A DNA stretch of 64,000 nt from Lysobacter sp. M2-1 (GCF_022662495.1 NZ_JAKPBU010000010.1:19347-83346); one strand, 5' to 3'. Counted from the first letter of the stretch, positions 48,361 through 58,570 are shown. A program made the numbers and translations. The notes: a model not told the origin generated them from the sequence alone.

Positions 48361-48948
48361 TCAGGTCTTCGGCAGGGTGACCCCGGTCTGGCCCTGGTAT
48401 TTGCCGCCGCGATCCCGGTAGCTGGTCTCGCAGATGTCGTCGGCGTCGGCCTGGAAGAACAACATTTGCGCCACGCCCTCGTTGGCGTAGATGCGCGCCG
48501 GCAGCGGGGTGGTGTTGCTGAACTCCAGGGTGACGTGACCTTCCCACTCCGGCTCGAGCGGGGTCACGTTGACGATGATGCCGCAGCGCGCGTAGGTGCT
48601 CTTGCCCAGGCACACCACCAGGGTGTCGCGCGGGATCCGGAAGAACTCCACCGTGCGCGCCAGCGCGAAGGAATTGGGCGGGATGATGCACACGTCCGAC
48701 TCGATGTCGACGAAACTGGTCGGATCGAACGCCTTGGGGTCGACGATGGTCGAGTTGATGTTGGTGAAGATCTTGAACTCGCGCGCGCAGCGCACGTCGT
48801 AGCCGTAGCTCGAGGTGCCATAGCTGACGATCCGGTGTCCCTCGCCTGCCCCGCCCTTGGAATGCTTGACCTGGCCGGGTTCGAACGGCTCGATCATGCC
48901 GTGCTGCTCGGCCATCCTGCGGATCCAGCGGTCACTCTTGATGCTCAT
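48361..48948 (-). CDS. dcd: dCTP deaminase
   Basis: Deaminates dCTP to dUTP for thymidylate synthesis. It has 195 residues. Diagnostic stretches are [15 protein letters not shown] (44-61), [28 protein letters not shown] (115-142) with catalytic E136, and the C-terminal [19 protein letters not shown] lid. The start ATG is at 48946-48948. It is in line with the subtilase gene upstream, but a terminator separates the two. Confidence 0.96.
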   Translation of the reverse strand: MSIKSDRWIRRMAEQHGMIEPFEPGQVKHSKGGAGEGHRIVSYGTSSYGYDVRCAREFKIFTNINSTIVDPKAFDPTSFVDIESDVCIIPPNSFALARTVEFFRIPRDTLVVCLGKSTYARCGIIVNVTPLEPEWEGHVTLEFSNTTPLPARIYANEGVAQMLFFQADADDICETSYRDRGGKYQGQTGVTLPKT

Positions 48949-48998
48949 GCGCTCACCCGGGCTGCGGAGCGCACATTCTACGGGCTTCGCCTGCCGCC

Positions 48999-49029
48999 AA
49001 AAGAAGCAGGCCCGGGAAAACCCGGACCT
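48999..49029 (-). terminator. Rho-independent terminator after the subtilase gene
   Basis: Read on the minus strand, AGGTCCGGG-TTTT-CCCGGGCCT forms a 9-base stem with one mismatch, followed by GCTTCTTTT. It lies 24 bases after the subtilase stop codon and upstream of dcd. Confidence 0.7.
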
Positions 49030-49052
49030 GCCGATGACGCACGCCCGACCGG

Positions 49053-50426
49053 TCAGAACCCGGTGACGTTCAACCTGCCATTGGTTACTACCTTGCCGCT
49101 CAGCGATGGCGTAGGCACCGCCGAGCCCAGGATGGCCGCCTTGATATCGGCGGCGCTGGCACCCGCATGCGAGGACGCGTACAGCGCCGCGGCGCCGGTC
49201 ACGTGCGGGGTCGCCATCGACGTACCGCTGTAGCTGGCGTAGCCGGACACCAGGTTCTTGCCCGACTTGGCCGGAACCGTCGAGTAGACGCCCGAGCCCG
49301 GGGCGCCGATATCGACCGTCACCGCGCCGTACTGCGAATAGCTGGCAAGCGTACCGGTGCTGGCGAGGGCCGCGACCGCGATGATGTTCGCGTTGGGATA
49401 GTTCGACGGATAGCTTGCCGTGGTGTCGTTGTTGGCACCCGAATTGCCGGCTGCGGCGACGAACAGGATGCCCGCATTGTTGGCGCGGCCGATCGCATCC
49501 TGCAGGCCCTGCGAGAAGCCGCCGCCACCCCAGGAATTGTTGGTGGCCACGATGTTCAGGCCGTGCCGGGTTTTCAGGTCGCTGAAATAGTCCACCGCCT
49601 TGATCGCGTTCGCGGTGGTGCCGCCGCGGCGGCCGAGGAAGCGGCCGGAGATCAGCTTGACCCCGCTCCAGCACACGCCGGCCACGCCCTTGCCGTTGCC
49701 GCCCACGCCGGCGATGGTGCCGGACACATGCGTGCCATGGTCGTCGTTGGCGCCGCCGGAATTGATGTCGTTGCTGTTGCCGTCGAAGTCCCAGCCGCGC
49801 ACGTCGTCGACATAGCCGTTGCCGTCGTTGTCGACGCCGTCGGCCGGATCGTAGGGGTTGGTCCAGATATTGGCGGCCAGGTCCTCGTGCGGGTGGTAGA
49901 TGCCTTCGTCAATCACGCCGACCAGCACGCCGCTGCAGCTGGTGTGACCGGCAGCCCAGGCGTTCGCCGCCTGCGATCCGTACTGGTTGGCCGGGGTCGA
50001 GGTGGCGCTGTACATGCCCCACAACGAACCGTTCGTGTAATAGGTGTCGTTCGACACCGCCTGGTGCCGGTAGGTCCAGTTCGGTTCCACGTACTCGAGG
50101 TAGCGGTCGTTGGCCAGCGCGCGTACCGAGGCGGCAACGGTCAGCCCGGCCGGCAGCCTGAGCAGCGCGAGCTCGCCGCGCTTGTCATTGCCACGGATCA
50201 CGGTGTCAATCTTCTGCGCACCCAGGCCGCGGATGAACGCAGAAGACTGCGCAAGACCCACGCCGTCGCGGAACTTGACCAGTAACTCCCCGGCCTGATG
50301 TGGGCGGCCCTGGTTGAGGCCGGCAATGACCAGGTCGGGGCGGCCGCCAGCCATGGCGGCAGAGCTCATTCCCAGGGAAGCAACAACGGCGCTCGCAAGC
50401 GCGGCACGACGGATCGAACGATTCAC
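49053..50426 (-). CDS. Secreted S8 family serine peptidase (subtilase)
   Basis: Exported protease of 457 residues from the GTG at 50424-50426. A signal segment ends near residue 26 (SSAAMAGG). Residues 30-115 form the inhibitor-like propeptide ([28 protein letters not shown]). The catalytic triad is D173 (VGVIDEGI), H230 ([10 protein letters not shown]) and S403 ([10 protein letters not shown]). The protein ends soon after, with no C-terminal domain. A calcium-loop-like [13 protein letters not shown] lies near residue 197. The start is uncertain; an upstream reading adds 29 unlikely residues. Confidence 0.92.
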   Translation of the reverse strand: MNRSIRRAALASAVVASLGMSSAAMAGGRPDLVIAGLNQGRPHQAGELLVKFRDGVGLAQSSAFIRGLGAQKIDTVIRGNDKRGELALLRLPAGLTVAASVRALANDRYLEYVEPNWTYRHQAVSNDTYYTNGSLWGMYSATSTPANQYGSQAANAWAAGHTSCSGVLVGVIDEGIYHPHEDLAANIWTNPYDPADGVDNDGNGYVDDVRGWDFDGNSNDINSGGANDDHGTHVSGTIAGVGGNGKGVAGVCWSGVKLISGRFLGRRGGTTANAIKAVDYFSDLKTRHGLNIVATNNSWGGGGFSQGLQDAIGRANNAGILFVAAAGNSGANNDTTASYPSNYPNANIIAVAALASTGTLASYSQYGAVTVDIGAPGSGVYSTVPAKSGKNLVSGYASYSGTSMATPHVTGAAALYASSHAGASAADIKAAILGSAVPTPSLSGKVVTNGRLNVTGF

Positions 50427-50457
50427 GCGGCACAACTCCCGGTTGAGTAGACAAGAA

Positions 50458-50477
50458 ACGCGGCCTTCAGGCCGCGT
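50458..50477 (-). terminator. Rho-independent terminator after apbC
   Basis: A perfect 8-base-pair stem ACGCGGCC/GGCCGCGT with a TGAA loop on the minus strand, followed by TTCTTGT. It lies between apbC and the subtilase gene, inside the subtilase 5' region. Confidence 0.7.
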
Positions 50478-50543
50478 GTGACGGATTTGGTCACATCGGA
50501 AACGGGTTTGCATGCTGCAATGCAGCAGGTCCGTTTCGGGTCC

Positions 50544-51398
50544 TTAACCGGCCAGGCTGGCCGCGATCGAGGGCTTGGCCCGGGGGCGCTGGGCGAGGGC
50601 TTCGGCCAGGTTCTGTGCGGTCTGGCGATAGGCCTGCGCGGCGGCCGAGTCCGGCTGGGCGACCACGATCGGCACGCCTGCATCCCCCTGCTCGCGGATC
50701 CCGATCTCCAGTGGCAGCGACCCCAGCAGGGGAATGCCGTATTGCGCCGCCATCCGTTCCCCGCCGCCCTGACCGAACAGATGCTCGGCATGCCCGCACT
50801 GGCTGCAAACATGCACCGCCATGTTTTCCACCAGCCCGAGCACCGGCACGTGCACCTTCTCGAACATGCGCAGCGACTTGCGGGCGTCGAGCGTGGCGAT
50901 GTCCTGCGGCGTGGTCACGATCACCGCGCCGGCCACCGGGATCTTCTGCGCCAGGGTCAGCTGGATGTCGCCGGTCCCCGGCGGCAGGTCCACCACCAGG
51001 TAGTCCAGCCCTTCGTCGCCGCCCCACAGGGTTTCGCCCAGCAACTGGGTGAGTGCGGAGGTGGCCATCGGCCCGCGCCAGATCATCGGTGTGTCCAGGT
51101 CCACGAGCAGGCCGATCGACATCGCCTCGATCCCGTGCGCCCGCATCGGCAGGATCGCCTTCCCGTCCGGACTGTCCGGGCGGCCGGAGAGCCCGAGCAT
51201 GGTCGGGATACTCGGCCCGTAGATGTCCGCGTCCAGCAGCCCGACCCGCGCGCCCTCGCCGGCCAGCGCCAGGGCCAGGTTCACCGCCGTGGTGGACTTG
51301 CCGACACCACCCTTGCCCGAACCGATCGCGATGATGTTGCGGATCCGCGGCAACGGGCTGAGCGTGGGCTGGACGGCATGGGCATGGATGGTCGACAT
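50544..51398 (-). CDS. apbC: Iron-sulfur cluster carrier protein ApbC/Mrp
   Basis: Cytoplasmic P-loop ATPase of the Mrp/NBP35 family that carries Fe-S clusters to target proteins. It has 284 residues. The deviant Walker A is GSGKGGVGKST (26-36), and the bridging cluster ligands C198 and C201 sit in HVCSQCGHAEH. It lacks the N-terminal DUF59 domain that many Mrp proteins have. The ATG at 51396-51398 has no ribosome site; TAAGAT ends six bases upstream. Confidence 0.93.
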   Translation of the reverse strand: MSTIHAHAVQPTLSPLPRIRNIIAIGSGKGGVGKSTTAVNLALALAGEGARVGLLDADIYGPSIPTMLGLSGRPDSPDGKAILPMRAHGIEAMSIGLLVDLDTPMIWRGPMATSALTQLLGETLWGGDEGLDYLVVDLPPGTGDIQLTLAQKIPVAGAVIVTTPQDIATLDARKSLRMFEKVHVPVLGLVENMAVHVCSQCGHAEHLFGQGGGERMAAQYGIPLLGSLPLEIGIREQGDAGVPIVVAQPDSAAAQAYRQTAQNLAEALAQRPRAKPSIAASLAG

Positions 51399-51404
51399 AG
51401 CGCC

Positions 51405-51410
51405 ATCTTA
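51405..51410 (-). promoter_or_regulatory. -10-like box of a probably leaderless apbC transcript
   Basis: TAAGAT on the minus strand followed by GGCGCT and then the apbC ATG, the same six-base spacing as at rimO, nnr and pcp. No -35 is evident. Confidence 0.5.
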
Positions 51411-51559
51411 ACGAACAGGTGAATGCCACCCCGTGTTTTCCGCGCCGTGGGCTGAACCAGCGCGTCCGCGCACTCCATACGCCACCGAATCCGGTATAAA
51501 GGCGCGCATCCGGATGGCTCCATCGCCTCCGGCATCACGCAACTCCTGGAGGGGACAAC

Positions 51560-51985
51560 ATGCGTATGAAGTTCGTGGCGGCGCTGCTCGCCATCCTGCC
51601 GGTCGCGGCATTCGCCCAAAGCTCGCCGATCGGCCGCTGGAAGACCATCGACGACGAGACCGGCAAGGTGAAGTCGATCGTCGAGATCCAGCAGATGACC
51701 AACGGCACCCTGCAGGGCAAGGTGGTCGACGTCCTGAGTTCCGACCGCGGCCCCAATCCGAAGTGCGACAAGTGCGATGGCGCTAACAAGGGCAAGCCGG
51801 TCAAGGGCATGACCATCCTGTGGGGCCTGCGCGAGAGTGGTTCCGGCTGGGCAGGCGGCACGATCCTGGATCCCGCCAAGGGCAAGACCTACAAGTCGAA
51901 GGCGAAGATGCTCAGCGCCGACAAACTCGGCGTGTCCGGCTGCCTGGCCTTCATCTGCCGCGAGCAGACCTGGGTGCGCGAGTAA
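51560..51985 (+). CDS. Exported DUF2147 protein
   Basis: A protein of 141 residues with a signal peptide (MRMKFVAALLAILPVAAFAQ). The mature part starts SPIGRWKTIDDETGKVKSIV, the hallmark of DUF2147, with the later GMTILWGLRESGSGWAGGTI and DPAKGKTYKSKA. The CDKCDG pair may form a disulfide or bind metal. Function unknown, probably periplasmic. GGAGGGG lies just before the ATG at 51560, and TATAAA upstream (about 51495) could be its -10. Confidence 0.88.
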   Translation: MRMKFVAALLAILPVAAFAQSSPIGRWKTIDDETGKVKSIVEIQQMTNGTLQGKVVDVLSSDRGPNPKCDKCDGANKGKPVKGMTILWGLRESGSGWAGGTILDPAKGKTYKSKAKMLSADKLGVSGCLAFICREQTWVRE

Positions 51986-52079
51986 AATTCCCGCTCCCGG
52001 CAGCATCCAGACGGCCCGGCACTCGCCGGGCCGTTTGCGTTGGCATGCGATAATTTCCCGTCGTTATCAGGCTTATCGC

Positions 52080-54197
52080 ATGCCGCGCACGCTCGTCGTC
52101 ACCAACGCCCTGCCCTATGCCAACGGCCCGCTGCACCTGGGGCACCTGGTGGGCTACATCCAGGCCGATATCTGGGTGCGCGCGCGACGCATGGCGGGCG
52201 ACATCGTGCATTACGTCTGCGCCGACGATACCCATGGCACGCCGATCATGCTGGCCGCGGAGAAGGCCGGCACCACGCCCGAGGCGTTCATCGCGGGCGT
52301 GCAGGCCGGGCACGAGCGCGACTTCGCCGATTTCGGCGTGGCCTTCGACCATTACGATTCGACCCACTCGGCCGGCAATCGCCAGCTCACCGAGGCGATC
52401 TACGCCAAGCTCGACAACAACGGCCATGTCGCCCGGCGCCTGGTGCAGCAGCTGTACGACCCGGTGCGCGGCATGTTCCTGCCCGACCGCTACGTCAAGG
52501 GCATCTGCCCCAACTGCGGCACGCCCGACCAGTACGGCGACAACTGCGAGAACTGCGGCGCGACTTACGCGCCCACCGACCTGAAGGAGCCGCGCTCGGT
52601 GGTCAGCGGCGCCACGCCGGAGCTGCGCGAGTCGGAACATTTCTTCTTCGAGCTGGGACAGTTCACCGATTTCCTGCGCGAATGGCTCGCCGGCGACGTC
52701 GCGGTGACGGGCGTGAAAGCCAAGCTGATGGAGTGGCTGGATGGCGAAGGCGGCCTGCGACCCTGGGACATCTCGCGCGACGCGCCTTATTTCGGCTTCG
52801 AGATCCCCGGACATCCGGGCAAGTACCTGTACGTGTGGCTGGATGCGCCGATCGGCTACCTCAGCAGCCTGAAGACGCTGTGCGAGCGCGACGGGCTGAA
52901 CTTCTACGGCCTGGTCGCGCACGACAGCACCGCCGAGCTGCACCACTTCATCGGCAAGGACATCGTCAACTTCCACGGGCTGTTCTGGCCGGCGGTGCTC
53001 ACCGGTTCGGGCTTCAAGCCGCCCCGCAGGCTGCACGTCAACGGTTACCTCACCGTCGACGGCGCCAAGATGTCGAAGTCGCGCGGCACCTTCGTGATGG
53101 CGCGGACCTATCTGGACAGCGACCTGGATCCAGAAGCCTTGCGCTATTACTTCGCCACCAAGTCGTCTGGCGGCGTGGACGACCTGGACCTGAATCTGTC
53201 CGACTTCGTCGCCCGCGTGAACAGCGACATCGTGGGCAAGTTCGTCAACATCGCCAGCCGTTGCGCGAAGCTCCTGGAGAACCACTTCGACAACAAGCTT
53301 TGGGTACCACCATCGCTCGGCAGCGAAACCGATGCCCTGGGCGATGTATGGACACGACAGTCAACCCTGCTCGGCAGCGTCGCCGCCCACACATATGCGC
53401 TCGCAGCTGCTTTGTATGCGGAGAACAATTTCGCGGCTGTCGCCCGTAATGCGATGACCGCAGCCGACCAGGTCAACGAATACATCGCCCATACTGCGCC
53501 ATGGACGCTGGCCAAGGATCCGGCACGCCGCGAGGAATTGCATGTCGTCCTGAGCACGGCGCTTCAGGCCTTCGCCGATATCGCCAGCGCACTCAAGCCA
53601 ATCCTTCCAGCGACAGTTGCCAAGGCGGAACACTACCTCGGCGTCGAACTGGCGCTGGACAGGCGCGTCGATCTCGCAGGCCGCAAGCTTGCTTCTTCCT
53701 ATCCACTGCTTTTCACCCGCATCGACCCGAAGCGTATCGAAGCCATGACCGAAGCCAGCAAGGACACGCTGCAAGCCAGCACGCGCGCAGAAGCGGCTTC
53801 AGCCGCGACCGGCAAGCCGGCGAAAGCGGAGACGCCCGCGGCTGAAGCCGTTCCGGCGAATGGCGATTTCATCGCCATCGAGGATTTCGCCAGGCTCGAC
53901 CTGCGCATCGGCAAGGTCCTGGCCTGCGAATTCGTCGAAGGATCCGACAAGCTGCTGCGTTTCGAGCTGGATGGCGGCGAACTGGGCAAGCGCCAGATCT
54001 TCAGCGGCATCCGCGCCAGCTACGGGGAGCCTGCTGCCCTGGTCGGCCGCAACGTGGTGTTCATCGCCAACCTGGCGCCGCGCAAGATGCGTTTCGGTGT
54101 CAGCGAAGGCATGATCCTGTCGGCCGGTTTCGACGGCGGCGCGCTGGCGCTGCTCGACGCCGACCCGGCCGCGCAGCCGGGCATGCCGGTGCGGTAG
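52080..54197 (+). CDS. metG: Methionyl-tRNA synthetase
   Basis: Charges tRNA-Met. It has 705 residues. Class I motifs HLGH (19-22) and KMSKS (330-334), and a zinc knuckle with C143, C146, C156 and C159, define the type. A C-terminal tRNA-binding domain (about 595-705, [18 protein letters not shown]) is fused, after an A/E-rich linker (about 560-590). The ATG at 52080 has no clear ribosome site; GATAAT at 52049-52054 is a possible -10. The G+C content dips slightly in the anticodon-binding part (about 53280-53780). Confidence 0.97.
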   Translation: MPRTLVVTNALPYANGPLHLGHLVGYIQADIWVRARRMAGDIVHYVCADDTHGTPIMLAAEKAGTTPEAFIAGVQAGHERDFADFGVAFDHYDSTHSAGNRQLTEAIYAKLDNNGHVARRLVQQLYDPVRGMFLPDRYVKGICPNCGTPDQYGDNCENCGATYAPTDLKEPRSVVSGATPELRESEHFFFELGQFTDFLREWLAGDVAVTGVKAKLMEWLDGEGGLRPWDISRDAPYFGFEIPGHPGKYLYVWLDAPIGYLSSLKTLCERDGLNFYGLVAHDSTAELHHFIGKDIVNFHGLFWPAVLTGSGFKPPRRLHVNGYLTVDGAKMSKSRGTFVMARTYLDSDLDPEALRYYFATKSSGGVDDLDLNLSDFVARVNSDIVGKFVNIASRCAKLLENHFDNKLWVPPSLGSETDALGDVWTRQSTLLGSVAAHTYALAAALYAENNFAAVARNAMTAADQVNEYIAHTAPWTLAKDPARREELHVVLSTALQAFADIASALKPILPATVAKAEHYLGVELALDRRVDLAGRKLASSYPLLFTRIDPKRIEAMTEASKDTLQASTRAEAASAATGKPAKAETPAAEAVPANGDFIAIEDFARLDLRIGKVLACEFVEGSDKLLRFELDGGELGKRQIFSGIRASYGEPAALVGRNVVFIANLAPRKMRFGVSEGMILSAGFDGGALALLDADPAAQPGMPVR

Positions 54198-54201
54198 GGC
54201 T

Positions 54202-54298
54202 GGGATTGGAGATTGGATATTCGGGATCCATGAGTGCGGCACCTTCGCACTCGCCACCCAGGGCCATGAACCAGCTAAATCCCGAATCCCCAATCCCC
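54202..54298. repeat. GGGATTCGGGATT-type inverted repeat overlapping the start of the RnfB-like gene
   Basis: The left arm GGGATTGGAGATTGG with ATTCGGGAT (54202-54227) and the right arm AAATCCCGAATCCCCAATC (54278-54298) are inverted and imperfect. This type of repeat is common between genes in xanthomonads. Here the right arm is read as codons for NPESPIP near the N-terminus of the next protein. Confidence 0.65.
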
Positions 54299-54703
54299 GC
54301 TCTGGTCGAACGGATCGACCGCCTGCTGCCGCAGACCCAGTGCGGGCAGTGCGGCTACCCGGGCTGCCGGCCCTATGCCGAAGCCATGGCCCGTGGCGAG
54401 GCCGATGTCGACCGCTGCCCGCCCGGCGGCGACGCCGGCGCCCTGGCCCTGGCGCGCCTGCTCCATGTCGATAAGAAGCCCTACGACCGCAGCCGCGGCA
54501 CGTACAAGCCGCCGCAGGTGGCGTTGATCGTCGAAGCCGACTGCATCGGCTGCACCAAGTGCATCCAGGCCTGTCCCGTGGATGCGATCGTCGGCGCATC
54601 GAAGCTGATGCATACCGTGATCGCACCGTTATGCACCGGCTGCGAGCTGTGCCTGCCGGCGTGCCCGGTGGACTGCATCGTGCTGGAGCCGGCGGCGCCC
54701 TAG
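54266..54703 (+). CDS. Free-standing RnfB-like ferredoxin
   Basis: A protein of 145 residues. It has a 4Fe-4S (Fe-S) domain [19 protein letters not shown] with a fourth cysteine in DRCPPGG, then two [4Fe-4S] ferredoxin motifs, [12 protein letters not shown] and [12 protein letters not shown]. This is the soluble part of RnfB/RsxB without its membrane anchor and without other rnf genes nearby. It may be an electron carrier for an Fe-S repair or DNA repair enzyme. The start is uncertain: ATG 54266 (chosen), 54230 or 54206, all near the repeat. Confidence 0.82.
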   Translation: MNQLNPESPIPALVERIDRLLPQTQCGQCGYPGCRPYAEAMARGEADVDRCPPGGDAGALALARLLHVDKKPYDRSRGTYKPPQVALIVEADCIGCTKCIQACPVDAIVGASKLMHTVIAPLCTGCELCLPACPVDCIVLEPAAP

Positions 54704-54725
54704 GCGTGCGCGGCTGGGTTCGAGG

Positions 54726-55703
54726 CTAGTTCTTGCCGGATTCGCCAGCGCCTTCGCAGGCAGAGCAGATGCGTTCCACGGTGTACCCCTTGGCCTTGAG
54801 CTTGTGCACGACGCCGTCCCTGCCCAGCGTGTGCAGCGCGCCGACCACCAGCAGGGTGTCGTCCTTGTCCGTCTCCAGGCGCTGTGCGATCTGTCCGACC
54901 CAGGTGTCATTGCGCTCGACGTTGATGCGCTGGTAGAGCTTGGGATACTCGACCTGCATCTCGGCGACCATGCCTTCCCAGATGCCCCGCTCGTCGCCTT
55001 CGCGCCACTGGCGATGCAGCTTCTCCATCTCGGTGCGACCTTCCTCCGACTCGTCCAGCGCCTCGGCCAGCATCTGCAGCTGCTCGTCCTTGCTCATGCC
55101 ATCGAGGAAGGCGATCTGCTGCGCGCCGGTCTCCAGGCCTTCGGTGGGCTTGCCGACCTGCTTCGCAGCTGCGGCGAAGTGGGCGTCCAGGCCGAGCTTG
55201 GGATCCAGGCCCATCTTGCCCATTTCGGTCAGAGTGATCATCAGCCCGGAGAACCAGGGCTCGAACATCTGCAGCGCCTGGGCCGGGATACCGGACTTCT
55301 GCAGGTGCTCGGTGTTGGCCGAGATCCAGGCCTTCAGTTTCGCCGCAACCTCCGGAGTCAACTCGCTGTCCAGCGTCGTGCCGTCCGTGCGCATCGCCGC
55401 CTGCCCCATCTGCACGCCCAGGGTCGGCGAGGCCATTTCTTCGGGAGACAGCTCGAACACCACCCGCTCCGCATCGGCGAAGGCCGCATCCACGTCCTTC
55501 GACAGCGGATAGTCGTCGGGCTTGAGCATATGGAACGAGCCGAGCACGTACACCGCGTTGTCGGCATCGGACACCTTCCACAACAGCGGCACCGGCGGAG
55601 CCTTGGCGGGCGCAGCCTCGGGCTTGGCGGCGGGTGCCTGCGAATGCGCGGCAGTGGCCAGGGCGAGGATGCCGGTGAAGAGCAGGAGGCGGACGGCGCG
55701 CAT
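54726..55703 (-). CDS. Exported TraB/GumN family protein
   Basis: A protein of 325 residues with a signal peptide (about 1-21, ALATAAHSQA). The family core has WKVSDADNAVYVLGSFHML near residue 40, the acidic ELSPEEMASP, and the C-terminal GALHTLGRDGVVHKLKAKGY. The conserved G-x-H pairs (GSFH, GALH) and glutamates are thought to bind metal in this family of possible metalloproteases; activity is not shown. It follows DUF1684 by 13 bases. A C-x2-C pair closes the protein (CSAC). Confidence 0.88.
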   Translation of the reverse strand: MRAVRLLLFTGILALATAAHSQAPAAKPEAAPAKAPPVPLLWKVSDADNAVYVLGSFHMLKPDDYPLSKDVDAAFADAERVVFELSPEEMASPTLGVQMGQAAMRTDGTTLDSELTPEVAAKLKAWISANTEHLQKSGIPAQALQMFEPWFSGLMITLTEMGKMGLDPKLGLDAHFAAAAKQVGKPTEGLETGAQQIAFLDGMSKDEQLQMLAEALDESEEGRTEMEKLHRQWREGDERGIWEGMVAEMQVEYPKLYQRINVERNDTWVGQIAQRLETDKDDTLLVVGALHTLGRDGVVHKLKAKGYTVERICSACEGAGESGKN

Positions 55704-55716
55704 GCGAATCCTTCGG

Positions 55717-56682
55717 TCAGGGATGCGACGGTTTGGCATAGGCCTTTTCGCCGGCGGGGATGGCCAGGTCGAGGCGGTTTTCCGGGGGCGGCAGCGGACA
55801 GGTGGCGAACGCAGTGAACGCGCACGGCGGATTGTAGCTGCGGTTGAAGTCCAGCATCACGCGCCCTTGCGCATCGGGCTTGCCGGCATCGAGGAAACGG
55901 CCGGCGCTGTAGCTGCCGCGGCCGTTGGTGCGATCAGCGAACACCAGGAACAACTCGCCGTCGCCTTCATCCAGCGCTTCCAGGCGCCAGCTCCGGCCAC
56001 CATGCGCGAATTCGACGACACCCGGATTCGGGGTGTCGTCGATGCCGCCGGTGATGTTGGCGATGGGGATGGTCCTGCCCGGCGGATGCGGCAGGAAACG
56101 CGCAGCGATGCGCCATTGCGGCGACGCCGGCCAGTAGTCCAGGCCGACGAAGCCGGTGCGGGCTTCGGCGTCGGCATGCTTGACCCGCAGCGCATAGCGA
56201 TCGCCGCGCTTGATCACCATGGCAATGCCCTTGCCCTGGTCGAAGCCGATCGCGCTCGGGCCGTACTCGTCCGCATCGCTCCTGAGCTCGGCGGCCGCTG
56301 TCAGCGGGGCTCCATCCAGGGTCAGGCCAGCGCCACTGGCGGGCACCAGCCGCAGCGCACCGTCCTTGCGCAGCTCGAGCATGCCCAGCTGCGGCGGTCC
56401 CTTGGCGATGCGGATGCCGTTGTCGGGCGCGCTGCCTACGTAATGCGGGCCGCGACCGACCCAGTGCAGGCCGACCAGGCTGGTCCAGCCGTCCGGGCGG
56501 GTCACGTCGGCCAGCCGGGCCGCGCGCCACCGCCGCTGTTCGCGTGCGAAGGCGACAGCTGCGGGTGTCGGGCCAGCGCTGACCGATCCGCCGCCACTAG
56601 CGGAGGCAGGGGCGTCCGCGTCGCGGCAGGCAATCAGCGACGTCATGGACGCCGCGAGCATCAGAACGCAGGCGTATCTCAT
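55717..56682 (-). CDS. DUF1684 lipoprotein
   Basis: A protein of 321 residues. The signal sequence ends in the lipobox LIAC19. The mature part matches DUF1684: AFAREQRRWRAARLADVTRPDGWTSLVGLHW, GFDQGKGIAMVIKRGDRYALRVK, NPGVVEFAHGG, and the C-terminal DFNRSYNPPCAFTAFATCPLPPPENRL, in which conserved cysteines lie. Function unknown. The ATG at 56680-56682 lies one base after the mutL stop codon, so the genes are co-transcribed. Confidence 0.88.
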   Translation of the reverse strand: MRYACVLMLAASMTSLIACRDADAPASASGGGSVSAGPTPAAVAFAREQRRWRAARLADVTRPDGWTSLVGLHWVGRGPHYVGSAPDNGIRIAKGPPQLGMLELRKDGALRLVPASGAGLTLDGAPLTAAAELRSDADEYGPSAIGFDQGKGIAMVIKRGDRYALRVKHADAEARTGFVGLDYWPASPQWRIAARFLPHPPGRTIPIANITGGIDDTPNPGVVEFAHGGRSWRLEALDEGDGELFLVFADRTNGRGSYSAGRFLDAGKPDAQGRVMLDFNRSYNPPCAFTAFATCPLPPPENRLDLAIPAGEKAYAKPSHP

Positions 56683-56683
56683 C

Positions 56684-58570
56684 TCAGCGACCCCGCAGGA
56701 ACCAGCGATCCATTTCCGCCATCGAAAACCGTGCCCAGGTCGGCCGGCCATGGTTGCACTGGCCGGAACGCTCGGTGGTTTCCATCTCGCGCAGCAACGC
56801 GTTCATTTCCGGAATGGTCAGGCGGCGCTGCGCGCGCACCGCACCATGGCAGGCCATGGTGGCGAACAGCGTGTCGCGCGCCGCGGTGACGCGATCGGCT
56901 CCTGGCGAAGCCGCGCCCTCCTGTTCGCGCAGATCGGCCAGCACATCGCGCAGCAGGGCGTCCACGTCGGATTGGGCCAGCAACGCGGGTACGCTGCGCA
57001 GCGCCAACGACGTCGGGCCGCTGCGCGAAACCTCGAAGCCCAGCCCCGCCAGCACCGCGGCGTCGCGCTCGGCGATGTCGGCCTCGCGCTCCGAGACCGC
57101 AATCGTGTGCGGCACCAGGAGTGGCTGGGTGCGCAGGCCTTCGCCGTCGGCCGCGGCCTTGAGCTTCTCGTAGCCGATGCGTTCGTGCGCGGCGTGCATG
57201 TCGACCACGATCAGGCCTTCCGCGGTTTCGGCCAGGATGTAGACACCATGCAGCTGGGCGATCGCATAGCCCAACGGAGGAACGGCGCCGTCGCCCTGCG
57301 ATGGCAGGGGCTGGTGGACCGGATGGCGATCGCGGTCGAATTGCGCAGGCGCATCGTCGCGGCCGTACAGCGCGGAATATCCAGCGCGAACCTCGCCCAC
57401 GCCCGAGCGCGGCAGGGGCAGGCGCATCGGCGCCTGCCAGGCGCCGCTTTGCGTGGGAGCGGCGTGAGCCGCGAGCGCTGCGTCGGATGTGGGGTGCTGG
57501 GAAGAGCTCGCGACTGACGTCGCTCCTACGGTCGCCCCTACGTGCGCGCCCGCGCGGGTTTCCGCGAGCGCGGCAGACAGGGTGCGATAGACGAAGTCAT
57601 GCACCAGGCGCGCGTCACGAAAGCGGACTTCATGCTTGGCCGGGTGCACATTGACGTCCACGCCGCGCGGATCGAGTTCCAGGAACAGTACGTACGCTGG
57701 ATGACGGCCATGGAACAGCACATCCGCATAGGCCTGCCTGATCGCGTGCGACACGCTGCGGTCGCGTACCGCCCGGCCATTGACATAGAGATACTGCTGG
57801 TCCGCGCTGGCGCGGTTGTAGGCAGGCTGTGCGATCCAGCCGCGCAGACGCAGGCCCGCGCCGGAGTGGTCGAGTTGCAGCACACTCTTCGCAAAATCCG
57901 CGCCCAGGGTTTCGACCAGGCGTTCGCCAGGAAAGCCGCCACCCAGCCCCAGCTCCGTGTCTCCCTTGTAGCGCCTCGATGGCCTGCCGTTGTGCGACAC
58001 GCGCAGTTCCACGTCGGGCCTGGCCAGCGCCAGCGAGCGCAGCCATTCCTCGATATGCCCCAGTTCGGTGCGCTCGGCGCGCAGGAACTTGCGCCGCGCG
58101 GGCACGTTGTAGAACAGCTCGCGCACCTCGACCGTGGTGCCGCGCGGATGCGCCTTGGGCGTCGGCGCGCCGACCCGCCCGCCTTCGACCTGCAATGCCG
58201 TGCCATGCGCATCGCCGTCGCGGCGCGAGGCGAGCATGAACCGGCTGACCGAGGCGATGGACGGCAGCGCTTCGCCCCGGAACCCGAGCGTGGCCACCGC
58301 CTCGAGGTCGTCGAGCGAGGCGATCTTGCTGGTGGCATGGCGCTGGATCGCCAGCGGCAGGTCATCGGCCTGCATGCCGGCGCCGTCGTCGCGCACCCGG
58401 ATCAGGCGCACGCCGCCCTCTTCCAAATCGATGTCGATGCGGCGCGCACCGGCATCGAGCGCATTCTCGACCAGCTCCTTCACCACCGATGCGGGTCGTT
58501 CGACCACTTCGCCGGCGGCGATCTGGTTGATCAGGGTCTCGGGCAGCGGTCGGATCGGCACGCCGCGCAT
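56684..58570 (-). CDS. mutL: DNA mismatch repair protein MutL
   Basis: Coordinates MutS recognition with downstream repair. It has 628 residues. The N-terminal GHKL ATPase has [14 protein letters not shown] (E36, N37), DDGAGM and [14 protein letters not shown]. The C-terminal domain has [12 protein letters not shown] (457-468), matching the endonuclease motif D[QM]HAx2Ex4E, plus ACHGAVRA and CNHGRPT, so this MutL may nick DNA, unlike E. coli MutL. The linker contains a REP palindrome read in frame (residues about 348-373). The ATG at 58568-58570 starts [10 protein letters not shown]. It heads a unit with DUF1684 and a GumN-like gene. Confidence 0.95.
   Translation of the reverse strand: MRGVPIRPLPETLINQIAAGEVVERPASVVKELVENALDAGARRIDIDLEEGGVRLIRVRDDGAGMQADDLPLAIQRHATSKIASLDDLEAVATLGFRGEALPSIASVSRFMLASRRDGDAHGTALQVEGGRVGAPTPKAHPRGTTVEVRELFYNVPARRKFLRAERTELGHIEEWLRSLALARPDVELRVSHNGRPSRRYKGDTELGLGGGFPGERLVETLGADFAKSVLQLDHSGAGLRLRGWIAQPAYNRASADQQYLYVNGRAVRDRSVSHAIRQAYADVLFHGRHPAYVLFLELDPRGVDVNVHPAKHEVRFRDARLVHDFVYRTLSAALAETRAGAHVGATVGATSVASSSQHPTSDAALAAHAAPTQSGAWQAPMRLPLPRSGVGEVRAGYSALYGRDDAPAQFDRDRHPVHQPLPSQGDGAVPPLGYAIAQLHGVYILAETAEGLIVVDMHAAHERIGYEKLKAAADGEGLRTQPLLVPHTIAVSEREADIAERDAAVLAGLGFEVSRSGPTSLALRSVPALLAQSDVDALLRDVLADLREQEGAASPGADRVTAARDTLFATMACHGAVRAQRRLTIPEMNALLREMETTERSGQCNHGRPTWARFSMAEMDRWFLRGR
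57453..57529. repeat. REP-type palindrome inserted in frame in the mutL linker
   Basis: A 77-base element with ends GTGGGAGCG and CGCTCCTAC and inner blocks GTGAGCCGCGA and CGCGACTGACG, the same type as the extragenic repeats here. It is read as about 26 residues ([12 protein letters not shown] and [14 protein letters not shown]). A partial second copy of its end (GTCGCCCCTACG) lies next to it, giving VGATVGAT. Confidence 0.8.

Noticed and set aside
53280..53780. The lower-GC stretch in metG as a sign of horizontal transfer
   Set aside because: It covers only part of one domain in an intact essential gene, and the encoded residues fit the anticodon-binding domain; composition drift or recombination is enough.
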